NCBI RefSeq assembly: GCF_008639165.1
Contig: NZ_CP029197.1
Location: 4,030,001 to 4,094,000, forward strand
Length of the DNA: 64,000 bases
From: Streptomyces venezuelae ATCC 10712
GTDB taxonomy: Bacteria; Actinomycetota; Actinomycetes; Streptomycetales; Streptomycetaceae
Direction of reading: 5' to 3'
The notes below the pieces were generated by a model that did not search any database, was not told the origin of the DNA, and worked only from the letters and a program-made list of their open reading frames with translations. A program made the translations under genes and the position numbers. Positions 27,908-36,630 of the stretch are shown one piece after another. The number at the start of each line of letters is the position of its first letter. Within the stretch, counting starts at the first letter, position 1.

Positions 27908-29179
27908 TCACGACTCCAGGAGCCGCTGGCCCACGTACTCGCCCTCGGCGGGGCCGCCCGGGACCGCGAAGAGACCGCTCGACTCGTGCCGGATGAACTC
28001 CGACAGCGCGTCGCCCCGGTCGAGCTTGCGCTGCACCGGGACGAAGCCGCGCAGCGGATCCGCCTGCCAGCAGATGAAGAGGAGACCCGCGTCCGGCGTC
28101 CCGTCCGGACCGATGCCGTCGTGGAAGGAGAACGGCCTGCGCAGCATGGCCGCCCCGCCGTTCTGTTCGGGGGCGGAGATCCGGGAGTGCGCGTTGTCCG
28201 GGATGACCAGCTTCCCGTCCGGACCGAGCTTGTTCAGTTCGAGCTCGGTGGTCTCGGTGCCGCCGGTGAGCGGTGCCCCGTCGGACTTCCGCCGCCCGAT
28301 CACCTTCTCCTGCCGGTCGAGCGGCAGCTTCTCCCAGTCGTCCAGGAGCATCCGGATCCGGCGCACCACCGCGTACGAGCCACCGGCCATCCAGGCGGCC
28401 GGGCCGGTCGCCCCGGCCGGGACGAAGATCCGCCGGTCGAAGTCGGGGTCGGTCGGCTTCGGGTTGCCCGTGCCGTCGACCTGCCCCATGAGGTTGCGCG
28501 CGGTCATCGGCTTCGCGGTGGCCCCGGCCGAGCGGTTGAAGCCGTTCATCTGCCAGCGCACCCGGGCCGCGTCGCCCGCGTCCTTCTGGAGGGTCCGCAG
28601 CGCGTGGAAGGCGACGAGCGCGTCGTCGGCGCCGATCTGCACCCACAGATCACCCTCCGAGCGCCGCGGATCGAGCGCGTCCGAGGAGAACGCGGGCAGC
28701 GGGTCGAGCTGGGCGGGGCGGCGCGCCGCCAGCCCGGTGCGGTCGAAGAACGTCCGGCCGAAGCCGATCGTGACCGTGAGGGAGGAGGGGCCCGCGTCGA
28801 GCGCGACGCCGGTGTCCCCGGCCGGGGCCTTGCCCGCCATCAGCGCCTTGGCCGACACCGACCAGCGGCGCAGCAGGGCGATCGCCTCCTTGCGGCCGGC
28901 GCCGGGGGCGAGGTCGAAGGCGATCAGATGACCGCGGGACTGGAGGGGATCGGTGATGCCGGCCTGATGTTTCCCGTGAAACATCACCTCGGTCGCACCG
29001 ACCGTCGTCAGCGCGGGGGCGCCGCCGGCTCCGGTCCCGGCGGCGGTGCCGTCGCCGGACACGGCGGCGGAGACCCCGGCGCCGCCCGCGGCGCCGATGA
29101 CCAGTCCGGCCGCGCCCGCCGCGCCGACGGTGCCGAGCAGCCGGCGCCGGGAGATCTCAAGGTTGTCGTTCTCGGTCAC
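27908..29179 (-). CDS. dtpA: Tat-exported dye-decolourising peroxidase DtpA (EfeB-like)
   Basis: A 423-residue DyP-type haem peroxidase. The N-terminus has a twin-arginine signal (ISRRRLLGTVGAAGAAG) followed by a long hydrophobic stretch. The DyP motif appears as MGQVDGTGNP (GxxDG, distal Asp) and a proximal His lies in the C-terminal half. In S. lividans the orthologous DtpA is a Tat substrate needed for maturation of the copper radical oxidase GlxA, within a copper-trafficking operon of the same composition as here. It starts 3 bases after the CopCD stop. The coding sequence contains a near-parS palindrome at 28969-28982. Other EfeB-type peroxidases act in haem-iron uptake, but the context points to copper. 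Confidence 0.93.
   Translation of the reverse strand: MTENDNLEISRRRLLGTVGAAGAAGLVIGAAGGAGVSAAVSGDGTAAGTGAGGAPALTTVGATEVMFHGKHQAGITDPLQSRGHLIAFDLAPGAGRKEAIALLRRWSVSAKALMAGKAPAGDTGVALDAGPSSLTVTIGFGRTFFDRTGLAARRPAQLDPLPAFSSDALDPRRSEGDLWVQIGADDALVAFHALRTLQKDAGDAARVRWQMNGFNRSAGATAKPMTARNLMGQVDGTGNPKPTDPDFDRRIFVPAGATGPAAWMAGGSYAVVRRIRMLLDDWEKLPLDRQEKVIGRRKSDGAPLTGGTETTELELNKLGPDGKLVIPDNAHSRISAPEQNGGAAMLRRPFSFHDGIGPDGTPDAGLLFICWQADPLRGFVPVQRKLDRGDALSEFIRHESSGLFAVPGGPAEGEYVGQRLLES
28969..28982. other. parS-like palindrome inside dtpA
   Basis: GTTTCCCGTGAAAC differs from the 14-bp parS consensus at one position and lies in a 20-base dyad GATGTTTCCCGTGAAACATC. It codes for Met-Phe-His-Gly-Lys-His near the N-terminus of mature DtpA. 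ParB tolerates some mismatches in Streptomyces, so weak binding is possible. Confidence 0.5.
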
Positions 29180-29182
29180 GGG

Positions 29183-31141
29183 TCAGCCGATCTTCACGTT
29201 CTTCTCGATGGTGGTCTGGTCGATGTCGGAGGTACGGACGGTCACCTGGATCCGCCACTCCCCGGGCATCGGGATCTGGACGCCGCTCGCGCTCCAGTGC
29301 CCGGTCTGGATCCGGTCGGGGGCGACGGGCAGCGGGCCGACGTTCTTCGCCTCCAGGGTGAGCGCGACCTTGATCTCGGGGACGTCCAGCGGCTTGCCGT
29401 TGGGGCGCTCGACGAAGAGGTGGAGCGCGTTGGCGCCGGTGCGGCCGGGGTCGAGGCTCAGCCGGACGACGCCCTTGCCGTCGACGCCGCCGGTGTCGAA
29501 GGGCAGCCGGATGTCCACGGGCCGGTCCGGTACGGCCGCCGGGCCGGAGGCGGCGGTGCCCCGCGCCGCCTCCTCCTCAGTGCGGCCGGGTTCGGTCGAG
29601 GTGAGGACGGTGGTCACGGCGAGCAGCACGACGGCGACGGCGGCCTCGGTCAGCACCGAGCGGCGCAGACCGGCCCGCTCCGGGTCGGCGTCCCGCTCCC
29701 TCTTGCGCCGCGCGGTGGCGACGGCGGCCCGCTGCCGGGCGAGCTGCGCGGCCCGCTCGGGATCGGCGGCCTCCGCGCCGTTCTGCTCGGCCTCTTCACG
29801 CTCCTCGGCCTCGTCGCCTTCCCCGGCCTCGTCGCCTTCCTCGGCCTCGCCGGCCTCTTCACCCTCCCCGGTTTCCCCGGTCGGCTTGGTGTCGGCCAGG
29901 CGCTGGGTCCAGCGGCGCGAGATCCACGCGATGCCGATGAGGACGCACATCAGACCGATCTTGACGAGCAGCAGCTGTCCGTAGCGGGTCCCGGTCAGGG
30001 CCGACCAGGAGCCGACCTGCCGCCAGGACTGGTAGATCCCGGTGGCGGCGAGGACGGCCACGGCCCCGAAGGCCACCTTGGAGAAGCGCTCGACCGCCGA
30101 GCGTTCGACGGAGGGTGCCTTGTAGAGGGAGACGAGGAGCACCGTGAGCCCGCCGAGCCAGGCGGCGACGGCCAGCAGGTGCAGGATGTCGACCGGCATG
30201 GCGATGCCGGGCTGGAGACCGGTCGACGCGTGCTCGGCCAGGGCCCAGGTGCCGGCGATCCCGGCGGCGACGACGGTGCCGCCGAGACCGAGCCCGAAGG
30301 AGAGGTCCTTCTTCTCCTTGGGGTCGGTGCGCCGGGCGTAGGCGCCGAAGAGGACGGCCACGAACAGCGCGGCCGCGCCGAGCAGCAGCAGCCGGGAGGT
30401 GAGCGCGGCGCCGGTCTTGGTCTCCAGGACCGCCTTCAGACCCGCCAGGTCGAAGGCGTCGGAGAGCTCGCCGGAGCCGGTGTACGGACTGCGCAGGAGC
30501 AGCATGGCGAGGGTGGCGCCGGTGAGGGCGAGCCAGCCCCGGACCACGGTCTGCTGGACGGGACGGACGCTCGCGCCGCGCGGCCAGCAGGCCAGGACGA
30601 AGGCACCGCCGCCGACGAGGACGGCGAAGCCGGCGTACGAGACGTAGCGCGCGATGCCGTAGAGGGCGCCGACGAGTCCGCCGCCGGCGGTGCGGTCGGG
30701 CAGCGCCACGGACGTCGTGGAAGGGGCGCCGATGGAGAAGGTGAAGGCACCCGCGATGGGGTGGCTGTCGGCCGACACGGTCTGCCAGGCCACGGTGTAC
30801 GTGCCGTCCGGCAGCCCGGCGCGGAGCCCCACGCCGTACCGGACGATGGAGCCGCTGCACAGGTCGCGTATCTCGCCGGTGTCGGCCCTGCGGCCCGCCG
30901 GGTCGAGGACCCGGATCGAGTCGGGGCTCATGGCGACCTGCTCGGAGAAGGTGAGGTTGACCTCCTTGGGAGCGGTGGCGACCACCGCCCCGTCCTTCGG
31001 ATCGCTTCCGGTCAGTGCCGCGTGCGCGGAGGCGGGGGCGGCACCGGCGAGCAGCGTGCCGAGCAGCGCGGCCGCGAGGATCAGCAGCCGGGCCAGGGCG
31101 GTACCGAGGCGCGGGGCGGTGGTTGTCATCTTCCGGTTCAC
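29183..31141 (-). CDS. CopC-CopD fusion copper-import protein (YcnJ-like)
   Basis: The 652-residue protein starts with a signal peptide ending ASAHAALTG; the mature N-terminal His begins the CopC beta-barrel domain (about residues 40-135), which binds copper outside the cell. A CopD membrane domain with about eight segments follows (about 150-420), then a cytoplasmic, strongly acidic Glu/Ala repeat (about residues 424-460) and a final membrane-anchored extracellular domain. It is comparable to B. subtilis YcnJ. The acidic linker is unusual. It lies between the PCuAC gene (33-base gap) and dtpA (3-base gap), which supports copper import for cuproenzyme maturation. Confidence 0.92.
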   Translation of the reverse strand: MNRKMTTTAPRLGTALARLLILAAALLGTLLAGAAPASAHAALTGSDPKDGAVVATAPKEVNLTFSEQVAMSPDSIRVLDPAGRRADTGEIRDLCSGSIVRYGVGLRAGLPDGTYTVAWQTVSADSHPIAGAFTFSIGAPSTTSVALPDRTAGGGLVGALYGIARYVSYAGFAVLVGGGAFVLACWPRGASVRPVQQTVVRGWLALTGATLAMLLLRSPYTGSGELSDAFDLAGLKAVLETKTGAALTSRLLLLGAAALFVAVLFGAYARRTDPKEKKDLSFGLGLGGTVVAAGIAGTWALAEHASTGLQPGIAMPVDILHLLAVAAWLGGLTVLLVSLYKAPSVERSAVERFSKVAFGAVAVLAATGIYQSWRQVGSWSALTGTRYGQLLLVKIGLMCVLIGIAWISRRWTQRLADTKPTGETGEGEEAGEAEEGDEAGEGDEAEEREEAEQNGAEAADPERAAQLARQRAAVATARRKRERDADPERAGLRRSVLTEAAVAVVLLAVTTVLTSTEPGRTEEEAARGTAASGPAAVPDRPVDIRLPFDTGGVDGKGVVRLSLDPGRTGANALHLFVERPNGKPLDVPEIKVALTLEAKNVGPLPVAPDRIQTGHWSASGVQIPMPGEWRIQVTVRTSDIDQTTIEKNVKIG

Positions 31142-31174
31142 TCCGTCAGTTCTGTGAGAACTCCGTCAACGCGC

Positions 31175-31654
31175 TCAGTGCTGCTGCGGGTTGTGGTTGG
31201 CGGCTTCGACGGGAAGGTCGACCTTGATCGGGTCGGACTTCTCGAAGTGGAGCTCGATGCTGACCTTCTCGCCCTGCTTGGGCTTCTTCTTCAGCTCCAT
31301 GAACATGATGTGGTTGCCCCCGCGGGCCAGCTTCAGCTCCCCGTTCGCGGGGATGTCGAAGGACTTCACCGCCTGCATCTTCTGGTTCTTCGTCTCGTGG
31401 ATCGTGACGTCGTCCGAGATGTCGCTGGTGACCGAGGTGAGCTTGTCCGCGGTGGCGCTGTCGTTCTTGATGGTGAGGAAGCCGCCGGCCATGTCCATCA
31501 CGGGCTGGGGCATGAAGGCGCCGCTGACCTCCAGCTTCGGCTTGCCGCCGGAGGCGGCGCCGTCGGAGCTGTCGGACGAGGACGAACACCCGGTCAGTGC
31601 GAGCGCGGCGGCGAGCGCCACGGAGGCGGACAGGGTGGTGGTGCGGCGGTTCAC
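31175..31654 (-). CDS. PCuAC-type copper chaperone lipoprotein (ECuC)
   Basis: A 159-residue lipoprotein: signal peptide with lipobox ALTGC, a short Ser-rich linker, then the PCuAC domain. The Cu(I) ligands of the H(M)x10Mx21HxM motif are visible as His in TIHETKNQKMQAVKSF and in GGNHIMFMEL. In S. lividans the homologue ECuC hands copper to Sco. GTG 31654 overlaps the Sco stop by 4 bases (GTGA), so both are made together. Length and order of genes match the known operon. Confidence 0.94.
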   Translation of the reverse strand: MNRRTTTLSASVALAAALALTGCSSSSDSSDGAASGGKPKLEVSGAFMPQPVMDMAGGFLTIKNDSATADKLTSVTSDISDDVTIHETKNQKMQAVKSFDIPANGELKLARGGNHIMFMELKKKPKQGEKVSIELHFEKSDPIKVDLPVEAANHNPQQH

Positions 31655-32379
31655 GGGTTCTCCCCCTTGATGAGCTTCGGCAGATCCTTGGCGTAGTCGT
31701 CGACGGTCGCGTCCTCGCCGTACAGGACGTAGCCCTGGTCGGTCGTCGGCGAGAAGGCGATCACCTGTGCCCCGTGCATGGAGACGACCGTGCCGTCCTT
31801 CTCCTTCTTCGGCGGGTCGATGCCGATGCCGATCTGCCGGGCCCCCGCCTGGATGGTGGAGAACTCGCCGGTGAGCCCGGTGAAGGAGGGGTCACCGGCG
31901 GCGGGCAGCCACTTGGCCAGCTCGGCGGAGGTGTCCCGTTCGGGGTCGGTGGTGACGAAGACGACCTGGAGCTTGTCCTGGTCGGCCTTGGGGAGCTGCT
32001 TCTTGGCGATGGCGATGTTGCTCATCGTCAGGGGGCAGACGTCGGGGCAGTGCGTGTAGCCGAAGTAGATGAGCGTCGGCTTGCCCTTGGTCCGCTCCCG
32101 CAGGTCGTACTTCTGGCCCTTGGTGTCCGTGAGGACGAGTCCGGGCTTGGTGAACGGCCGGTCGAGGACGGTCGCGGCCTTGGTCGAGTCGTCGCCACCG
32201 GAGACCACGGCGACGGAGCCGGCGCCGCTGCCCGAGGGCTTGTCGTCGTTGCCGAGGCCGACGGCCGCGGTGATGCCGAGCGCGGCGACGATCGCGACCG
32301 CGGCGACGATCAGCGGGGTGCGCCGACCGGGCCGGGCCGGGCCGGCCTCGGGCTTCGGAGAGGTCTTCTCTGCGGACAT
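31651..32379 (-). CDS. sco: Sco1/SenC copper chaperone
   Basis: A 242-residue membrane-anchored thioredoxin-fold protein. One N-terminal transmembrane segment (TPLIVAAVAIVAALGITAA) is followed by the Sco domain with the Cu-binding YTHCPDVCPL (Cys-x3-Cys) and the later His in VVSMHGAQVIAF. Sco delivers copper to the CuA site of cytochrome c oxidase and, in Streptomyces, to the GlxA pathway. It overlaps the PCuAC gene. YcnI lies 45 bases upstream. All metal-site residues are present. Confidence 0.95.
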   Translation of the reverse strand: MSAEKTSPKPEAGPARPGRRTPLIVAAVAIVAALGITAAVGLGNDDKPSGSGAGSVAVVSGGDDSTKAATVLDRPFTKPGLVLTDTKGQKYDLRERTKGKPTLIYFGYTHCPDVCPLTMSNIAIAKKQLPKADQDKLQVVFVTTDPERDTSAELAKWLPAAGDPSFTGLTGEFSTIQAGARQIGIGIDPPKKEKDGTVVSMHGAQVIAFSPTTDQGYVLYGEDATVDDYAKDLPKLIKGENP

Positions 32380-32424
32380 GCTGAGTCTTCCGCTTCTTTC
32401 GCTTCGCTGGGTGAGGTGCGGCCG

Positions 32425-33198
32425 TCAGGCCGAGCGGCGGCGGCCGGCGAGGACACCGAAGGCGACGCCCGCGACACCGACGAGGATGCCGATGACGCCG
32501 AGGATCCGGGCGGTGGTGTCGGAGGAGTCGGCGGAGGCCGTCTCCTTCTTCGCGTCCGCGTCGTGACCGGACTTGGCGTCGTGCCCGGCCTTCTCGTCGG
32601 CGGAGGCCGAGGCGGACGGGGCGGCGCCGCCGCCGTGGTGGTCGGCGGAGGCGGCGGAGAGCTTCAGGACGGGGGCGGGGTTCTGCGGCTCCTCCGCGCC
32701 CTCCTTCTGCTCCTCGATCCAGCGCACGACCTCCTTGTTGTCGTACGTCTGGACGGCCTTGAGGACGAGCTGGTCGGCGTCCTCGGGGAGCTGGCCGAGG
32801 GAGAGCGGGAACTGCTGGAACTGGCCGGGGCCGATCTTCGAGCCGTCGGCGGTCCAGGTCACCTTGGACACGGCCTCGTTGATGGTCTTGCCGTGCAGCT
32901 GCAGCGGCTTGCTGAGCTTGCTCTTGGTCACCTCGGCCTTCCAGCCGGGGATGGGCTGCGGCATGACGGAGGCCAGCGGGTGGTCGAGCGGGAAGCTGAC
33001 CTCGAGCTTCACGGTGGAGGCGTTGTCGCGCTCGTTCGGGACCTTGATGTTGACGGTCGCGTAGCCGCCCTTGGCGGCCTCGCCCTGCGGCTGCACGCTC
33101 ACGTGCGCGAAGGCCGTGCCGGACAGCAGCACGACGGACGTGAGGGCGATGCCCCCGGCGAGGACGGCACGGGAGGCGGAAATACGGGAAACGTTCAT
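32425..33198 (-). CDS. YcnI-family (DUF1775) copper-associated protein
   Basis: The protein (257 residues from ATG 33198) has a Sec signal cut at TAFA-HVSVQPQG, leaving the N-terminal His that forms the Cu-His brace in YcnI. The DUF1775 domain follows, including the conserved Trp in PIPGWKAEV. The C-terminal third is a His/Asp/Lys-rich linker (ADHHGGGAAP, DEKAGHDAKSGHD) and one transmembrane anchor, RILGVIGILVGVAGVAFGV. It therefore faces outwards and binds copper. A GTG four codons upstream could also start it. It is in the copper operon, first after the membrane protein gene. Confidence 0.9.
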   Translation of the reverse strand: MNVSRISASRAVLAGGIALTSVVLLSGTAFAHVSVQPQGEAAKGGYATVNIKVPNERDNASTVKLEVSFPLDHPLASVMPQPIPGWKAEVTKSKLSKPLQLHGKTINEAVSKVTWTADGSKIGPGQFQQFPLSLGQLPEDADQLVLKAVQTYDNKEVVRWIEEQKEGAEEPQNPAPVLKLSAASADHHGGGAAPSASASADEKAGHDAKSGHDADAKKETASADSSDTTARILGVIGILVGVAGVAFGVLAGRRRSA

Positions 33199-33342
33199 GG
33201 CAGAAGACACTCCAGCTCGAAGAAGGTCGAGGAGATCCGACGCGCCAGAGAGCGAAGGGAACGACGACCGGGCGGTGCACCGGCGGCGGCCCTGGGCAGG
33301 CGTGCGGACGGGCGCGGCCCCGCTCCCGATGAGCGGTCCGCG

Positions 33343-34137
33343 TCAGGCTGCGAGGACGCAGTCCCCGGCCGGCGGGCCGCGCCGGATCACGGTGTGCTGG
33401 AGGGCCTCGGCCACCGGCGGCGGCGAGGAGTCGAAGGACGTGCGGACCGTCCGCCGCGCCCCGTCGGCCGGGGCGCCCGCGAGACCGGTGAGCAGCGCGC
33501 GTACGAGACGGAGCGCGGCCCACAGGGAGCGCACGAGGGCGCATTCGGCGAGCTCGGCCGCGCCCTGCTCGGAGAGCTCGACGAGCCGGGTGAGGGCGTG
33601 GTCGCCCCGGCGCAGCAGCCAGCCGGCGGCGAGCGCGGCGAGCAGGTGGCCGAGGACCATGGGCAGACCGGGCAGCAGCTCACCGGTGGGCGCGGTGGCC
33701 GTGGCGGCCGCGTGTCCGAGGTGGGCGTGTCCGCCGGCCTGGACGCCGGCCGGGTCGAGTCCCGCGTCGCGGACGATCCGGGTGGCGTCGGCGGTGCTGA
33801 GGGACGCCGTCCCCGCGCCGCAGACCAGCCGGGCCGCCATGCGCACCAGGGCGTCGTCGGCCTGGGCGCTCAGGCCGAGGTGGCGCTGGCCGAGGCCGAA
33901 GAGGAGGTGCAGGCCGAGCTGTCCGCCGGCGAGGGCGCCGACGACGAAGCCGAGGGAGCGCTCGCGTCCGGTGAACAGGACGGTGATCCCGAAGACACCG
34001 AGGAATCCGGCGAGCATGGTCCACAGGGCGATGCCCGCGCAGGCGGCGAGGGCGTGGCCGAGCGCGGACAGCACGACGCAGACCGCGGTGAACACCGCGG
34101 CCCTCAGCAGCCGTGGAGCGAGCGCGGGGGCAGACAT
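33343..34137 (-). CDS. Membrane protein of the copper operon, unknown function
   Basis: The 264-residue protein has about five or six hydrophobic segments, starting LRAAVFTAVCVVLSALGHAL. A His-containing loop (GGHAHLGHAAATATAP) faces one side and a long soluble C-terminal tail carries one Cys near its end. I know similar proteins beside YcnI and Sco in streptomycetes but no function. It is the most upstream gene of the leftward copper unit, 144 bases before YcnI. The His-rich loop could bind copper; this is an inference. Confidence 0.8.
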   Translation of the reverse strand: MSAPALAPRLLRAAVFTAVCVVLSALGHALAACAGIALWTMLAGFLGVFGITVLFTGRERSLGFVVGALAGGQLGLHLLFGLGQRHLGLSAQADDALVRMAARLVCGAGTASLSTADATRIVRDAGLDPAGVQAGGHAHLGHAAATATAPTGELLPGLPMVLGHLLAALAAGWLLRRGDHALTRLVELSEQGAAELAECALVRSLWAALRLVRALLTGLAGAPADGARRTVRTSFDSSPPPVAEALQHTVIRRGPPAGDCVLAA

Positions 34138-34350
34138 GGCGGGCCCATCATCGCACCACGGGCCCCACCGGGATGAGGCAGGTCCGGAAGGTCGTTCTTG
34201 GGGTCCTTGGGGGTCTTCGAGGTGACATACACCGGCGCACGCGCCCGGTGCATCCGCCGAACGAGCGCTCTTGACGCTTCTTCGCGCTTACGAAGGGTTC
34301 TGTCCGGCAATAGGTATCGGTATGTCGAGCCGCTGCCGGGAGGCTGGAGC

Positions 34351-34887
34351 ATGAGCATCTGGTGGTCACTCCATCTGCGGCGTGAGGCCGCGAGCGTGCC
34401 GCTCGCGCGAAGGCTTCTGATGGGCACGATGGAGACGGCGGGCGTCGATCCGGACGTGTCCTACGAACTGTCGGTCGCGCTGACGGAGGCCTGTGCGAAC
34501 GCGGTGGAGCACGGCGGCGCGGGTGCCGCCCCGGGGCCGGGCGCGGCGGCGGGGGCGTACCGGGTGACGGCGTATCTGGACGGCGAGACCTGCCGCATCG
34601 AGGTGGCCGATTCGGGCCCGGGCTTCCCGCGTGCCGAGACGCGGACCGAGGCCGGCGCCGAGACCGGTGCCGAGACCGGTGTCGAGAACGGCGCTCGGGG
34701 CGGGGGCCGTCCCGGTGCCGCGCGGCCGGTGGCGCCGGCGGACGCCGAGCACGGCCGGGGGCTGCGGCTGATCGAGGAGCTCGCGGACCACGTGCAGTTC
34801 GGCAACCGGTCGGCCAGGGGCGGTGCGGTGGTCAGCTTCGACAAGATCCTGAAGTGGAAGGACACCCCCTCCCTGCTCATGGCGTGA
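34351..34887 (+). CDS. RsbW-like ATP-binding regulatory protein
   Basis: A 178-residue protein with a GHKL ATPase fold like anti-sigma factor RsbW/SpoIIAB: N-box EACANAVEHGG, G1 VADSGPGFPR and G2 HGRGLRLIEELAD. It lacks a dimerisation His domain, so it acts by protein binding or Ser phosphorylation of an anti-anti-sigma partner rather than as a sensor. A four-fold short repeat, rich in Glu-Thr-Gly-Ala, interrupts the ATP lid region (about residues 94-115). GGAGG lies 7 bases before ATG 34351. It stands alone. Many such genes exist in Streptomyces; partner unknown. Confidence 0.88.
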   Translation: MSIWWSLHLRREAASVPLARRLLMGTMETAGVDPDVSYELSVALTEACANAVEHGGAGAAPGPGAAAGAYRVTAYLDGETCRIEVADSGPGFPRAETRTEAGAETGAETGVENGARGGGRPGAARPVAPADAEHGRGLRLIEELADHVQFGNRSARGGAVVSFDKILKWKDTPSLLMA

Positions 34888-34916
34888 GCCGTCGCGCGGG
34901 AGCCGTACGGCACGGG

Positions 34917-34952
34917 GAAGGGCCCCCGCCGGTCGGTCGGCGAGGGCCCTTC
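34917..34952. terminator. Bidirectional terminator
   Basis: GAAGGGCCC (34917-34925) pairs with GGGCCCTTC (34944-34952) between the RsbW-like gene and the convergent aminopeptidase gene. Confidence 0.8.
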
Positions 34953-34972
34953 GGTTCCAACGTACGCGGTGT

Positions 34973-36433
34973 TCAGCCCTTCAGCGCGGCCATCCACGCC
35001 TCGACCTCGTCGGCGCGCCGGGGCAGCGCCTCCGAAAGGTTCCGGTTGCCGTCCTCGGTGACGAGGATGTCGTCCTCGATCCGGACGCCGATGCCGCGGT
35101 ACTCCTCGGGCACGGTCAGGTCGTCGGCCTGGAAGTAAAGTCCCGGCTCGACGGTCAGGCACATGCCCGGCGCCAGGGTCGTGTCGACGTACGCCTCGGT
35201 GCGCGCGGCGGCGCAGTCGTGGACGTCCATGCCGAGCATGTGACCGGTGCCGTGCAGGGTCCAGCGGCGCTGCAGGCCGAGCTCAAGGACGCGCTCGACC
35301 GGGCCCTCGACGAGGCCCCACTCGACGAGCTTCTCGGCGAGGACGCGCTGGGCGGCGTCGTGGAAGTCGCGGTAGGCGGCGCCGGGCTTCACCGCGGCGA
35401 TGCCGGCCTCCTGCGCCTCGTACACGGCGTCGTAGATCTTGCGCTGGAGCTCGGTGTACCGGCCGTTGATCGGCAGGGTGCGGGTGATGTCCGCGGTGTA
35501 GAGCTCGGTGGTCTCGACGCCGGCGTCGAGCAGCAGCAGGTCGCCGGAGCGGACGTCGCCGTCGTTGCGGACCCAGTGCAGGGTGGTGGCGTGCGGGCCG
35601 GCGGCGCAGATGGAGCCGTAGCCGATGTCGTTGCCCTCGACGCGGGCGCGCAGGAAGAAGGTTCCCTCGATGTAGCGCTCGCTGGTGGCCTCGGCCTTGT
35701 CGAGGACCTTGACGACGTCCTCGAAGCCGCGGGCGGTGGAGGCGCAGGCCTTCTCCAGCTCGGCGATCTCGAAGGAGTCCTTGATGAGCCGGGCCTCGGA
35801 GAGGTAGACGCGGAGTTCCTCGTCGCGCTCGGCGGTGACCTTGTCGGTGAGCGCGGCCTCGATGCCGGCGTCGTGGCCGCGGACGGCGCGGACGGGGCCG
35901 GTGGCCTCGCGCAGCGCGTCGGCGAGCTCGCGGACGTCCTTGGCGGGGAGGCCGAGGAGCTGCTCGGCCTCGGTGAGGGAGTGGCGGCGGCCGACCCACA
36001 GCTCGCCCTGGCCGTCCAGCCAGAACTCGCCGTTCTCGCGGTTGGAGCGCGGCAGCAGGTAGAGGGTGGCCTCGTGGCCGTCCTTCACCGGCTCCAGGAC
36101 GAGGACGCCGTCCTGGGTCTGGTCGCCGGTGAGGTACGCGTACTCGGTGGAGGCGCGGAAGCTGTACTCGGTGTCGTTCGACCGGGTCTTCAGGTTGCCG
36201 GCCGGGATCACCAGGCGCTCGCCCGGGAAGCGGGCGGAGAGCGCGGCGCGGCGCGCAGCGGTCTTGTCGGCCTGGGCGATCGGCTCGAGGCCGTGCAGCT
36301 CGGTGTCGGCCCAGCCGGACTTCATGTTCTCGGCCAGCTCGTCGGAGACGCCCGGGTACAGGCCGTTCTTCCGCTGCTTGATCGCCTGTTCCTCAGTCTC
36401 TTCCGGGGTCTCCGGCGTGAGCTCCTCGGCCAC
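34973..36433 (-). CDS. pepP: Xaa-Pro aminopeptidase (aminopeptidase P)
   Basis: The 486-residue enzyme removes an N-terminal residue next to proline. The N-terminal AMP_N domain spans residues about 40-190 and the M24B catalytic domain the rest, with metal ligands in LLLDAGVETTELYTADITRT (two Asp), TGHMLGMDVHD (His), LTVEPGLYF (Glu) and VRIEDDILVT (Glu). All five are present. GTG 36433 follows AAGAGGAGG. The first residues are acidic (EELTPETPEETEEQ), which is unusual but common in streptomycete members. Confidence 0.95.
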   Translation of the reverse strand: MAEELTPETPEETEEQAIKQRKNGLYPGVSDELAENMKSGWADTELHGLEPIAQADKTAARRAALSARFPGERLVIPAGNLKTRSNDTEYSFRASTEYAYLTGDQTQDGVLVLEPVKDGHEATLYLLPRSNRENGEFWLDGQGELWVGRRHSLTEAEQLLGLPAKDVRELADALREATGPVRAVRGHDAGIEAALTDKVTAERDEELRVYLSEARLIKDSFEIAELEKACASTARGFEDVVKVLDKAEATSERYIEGTFFLRARVEGNDIGYGSICAAGPHATTLHWVRNDGDVRSGDLLLLDAGVETTELYTADITRTLPINGRYTELQRKIYDAVYEAQEAGIAAVKPGAAYRDFHDAAQRVLAEKLVEWGLVEGPVERVLELGLQRRWTLHGTGHMLGMDVHDCAAARTEAYVDTTLAPGMCLTVEPGLYFQADDLTVPEEYRGIGVRIEDDILVTEDGNRNLSEALPRRADEVEAWMAALKG

Positions 36434-36533
36434 GGGTCTGCCTCCTCTTGGTACGACACTGAACCCCCACCATCGTACGGTCGTACGGAAGGGGGCCCAG
36501 GGCCGGAAGACCCATTACCGGAATCTCACGCTC

Positions 36534-36623
36534 CGCTTATTCGTCCTCACCGGTCCGCTTACTCCTCCTCACCGGTGCCGTCAGGTGCCTGATCGGCAAG
36601 GCACCCCCCCGCCCATCGGCAAG
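36534..36623. repeat. Two short tandem repeats between pepP and the SpoIIE gene
   Basis: A 22-bp unit occurs twice (36534-36555 and 36556-36577; core CTCCTCACCGGT), and an ATCGGCAAG-containing 23-bp unit occurs twice (36592 and 36615). The second pair ends right at the stop codon of the leftward SpoIIE gene (36631-36633). Confidence 0.7.
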
Positions 36624-36630
36624 ACGCCCC

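Noticed and set aside
26849..31696. Very long open frame (more than 1600 codons) on the + strand
   Set aside because: It is antisense to pheA, dtpA, copCD and neighbours, and its residue content (Arg, Gly, Pro, His) is that of a G+C-rich shadow frame.
34271..34299. TTGACG as a promoter for the RsbW-like gene
   Set aside because: No acceptable -10 hexamer is found at 16-19 bases.
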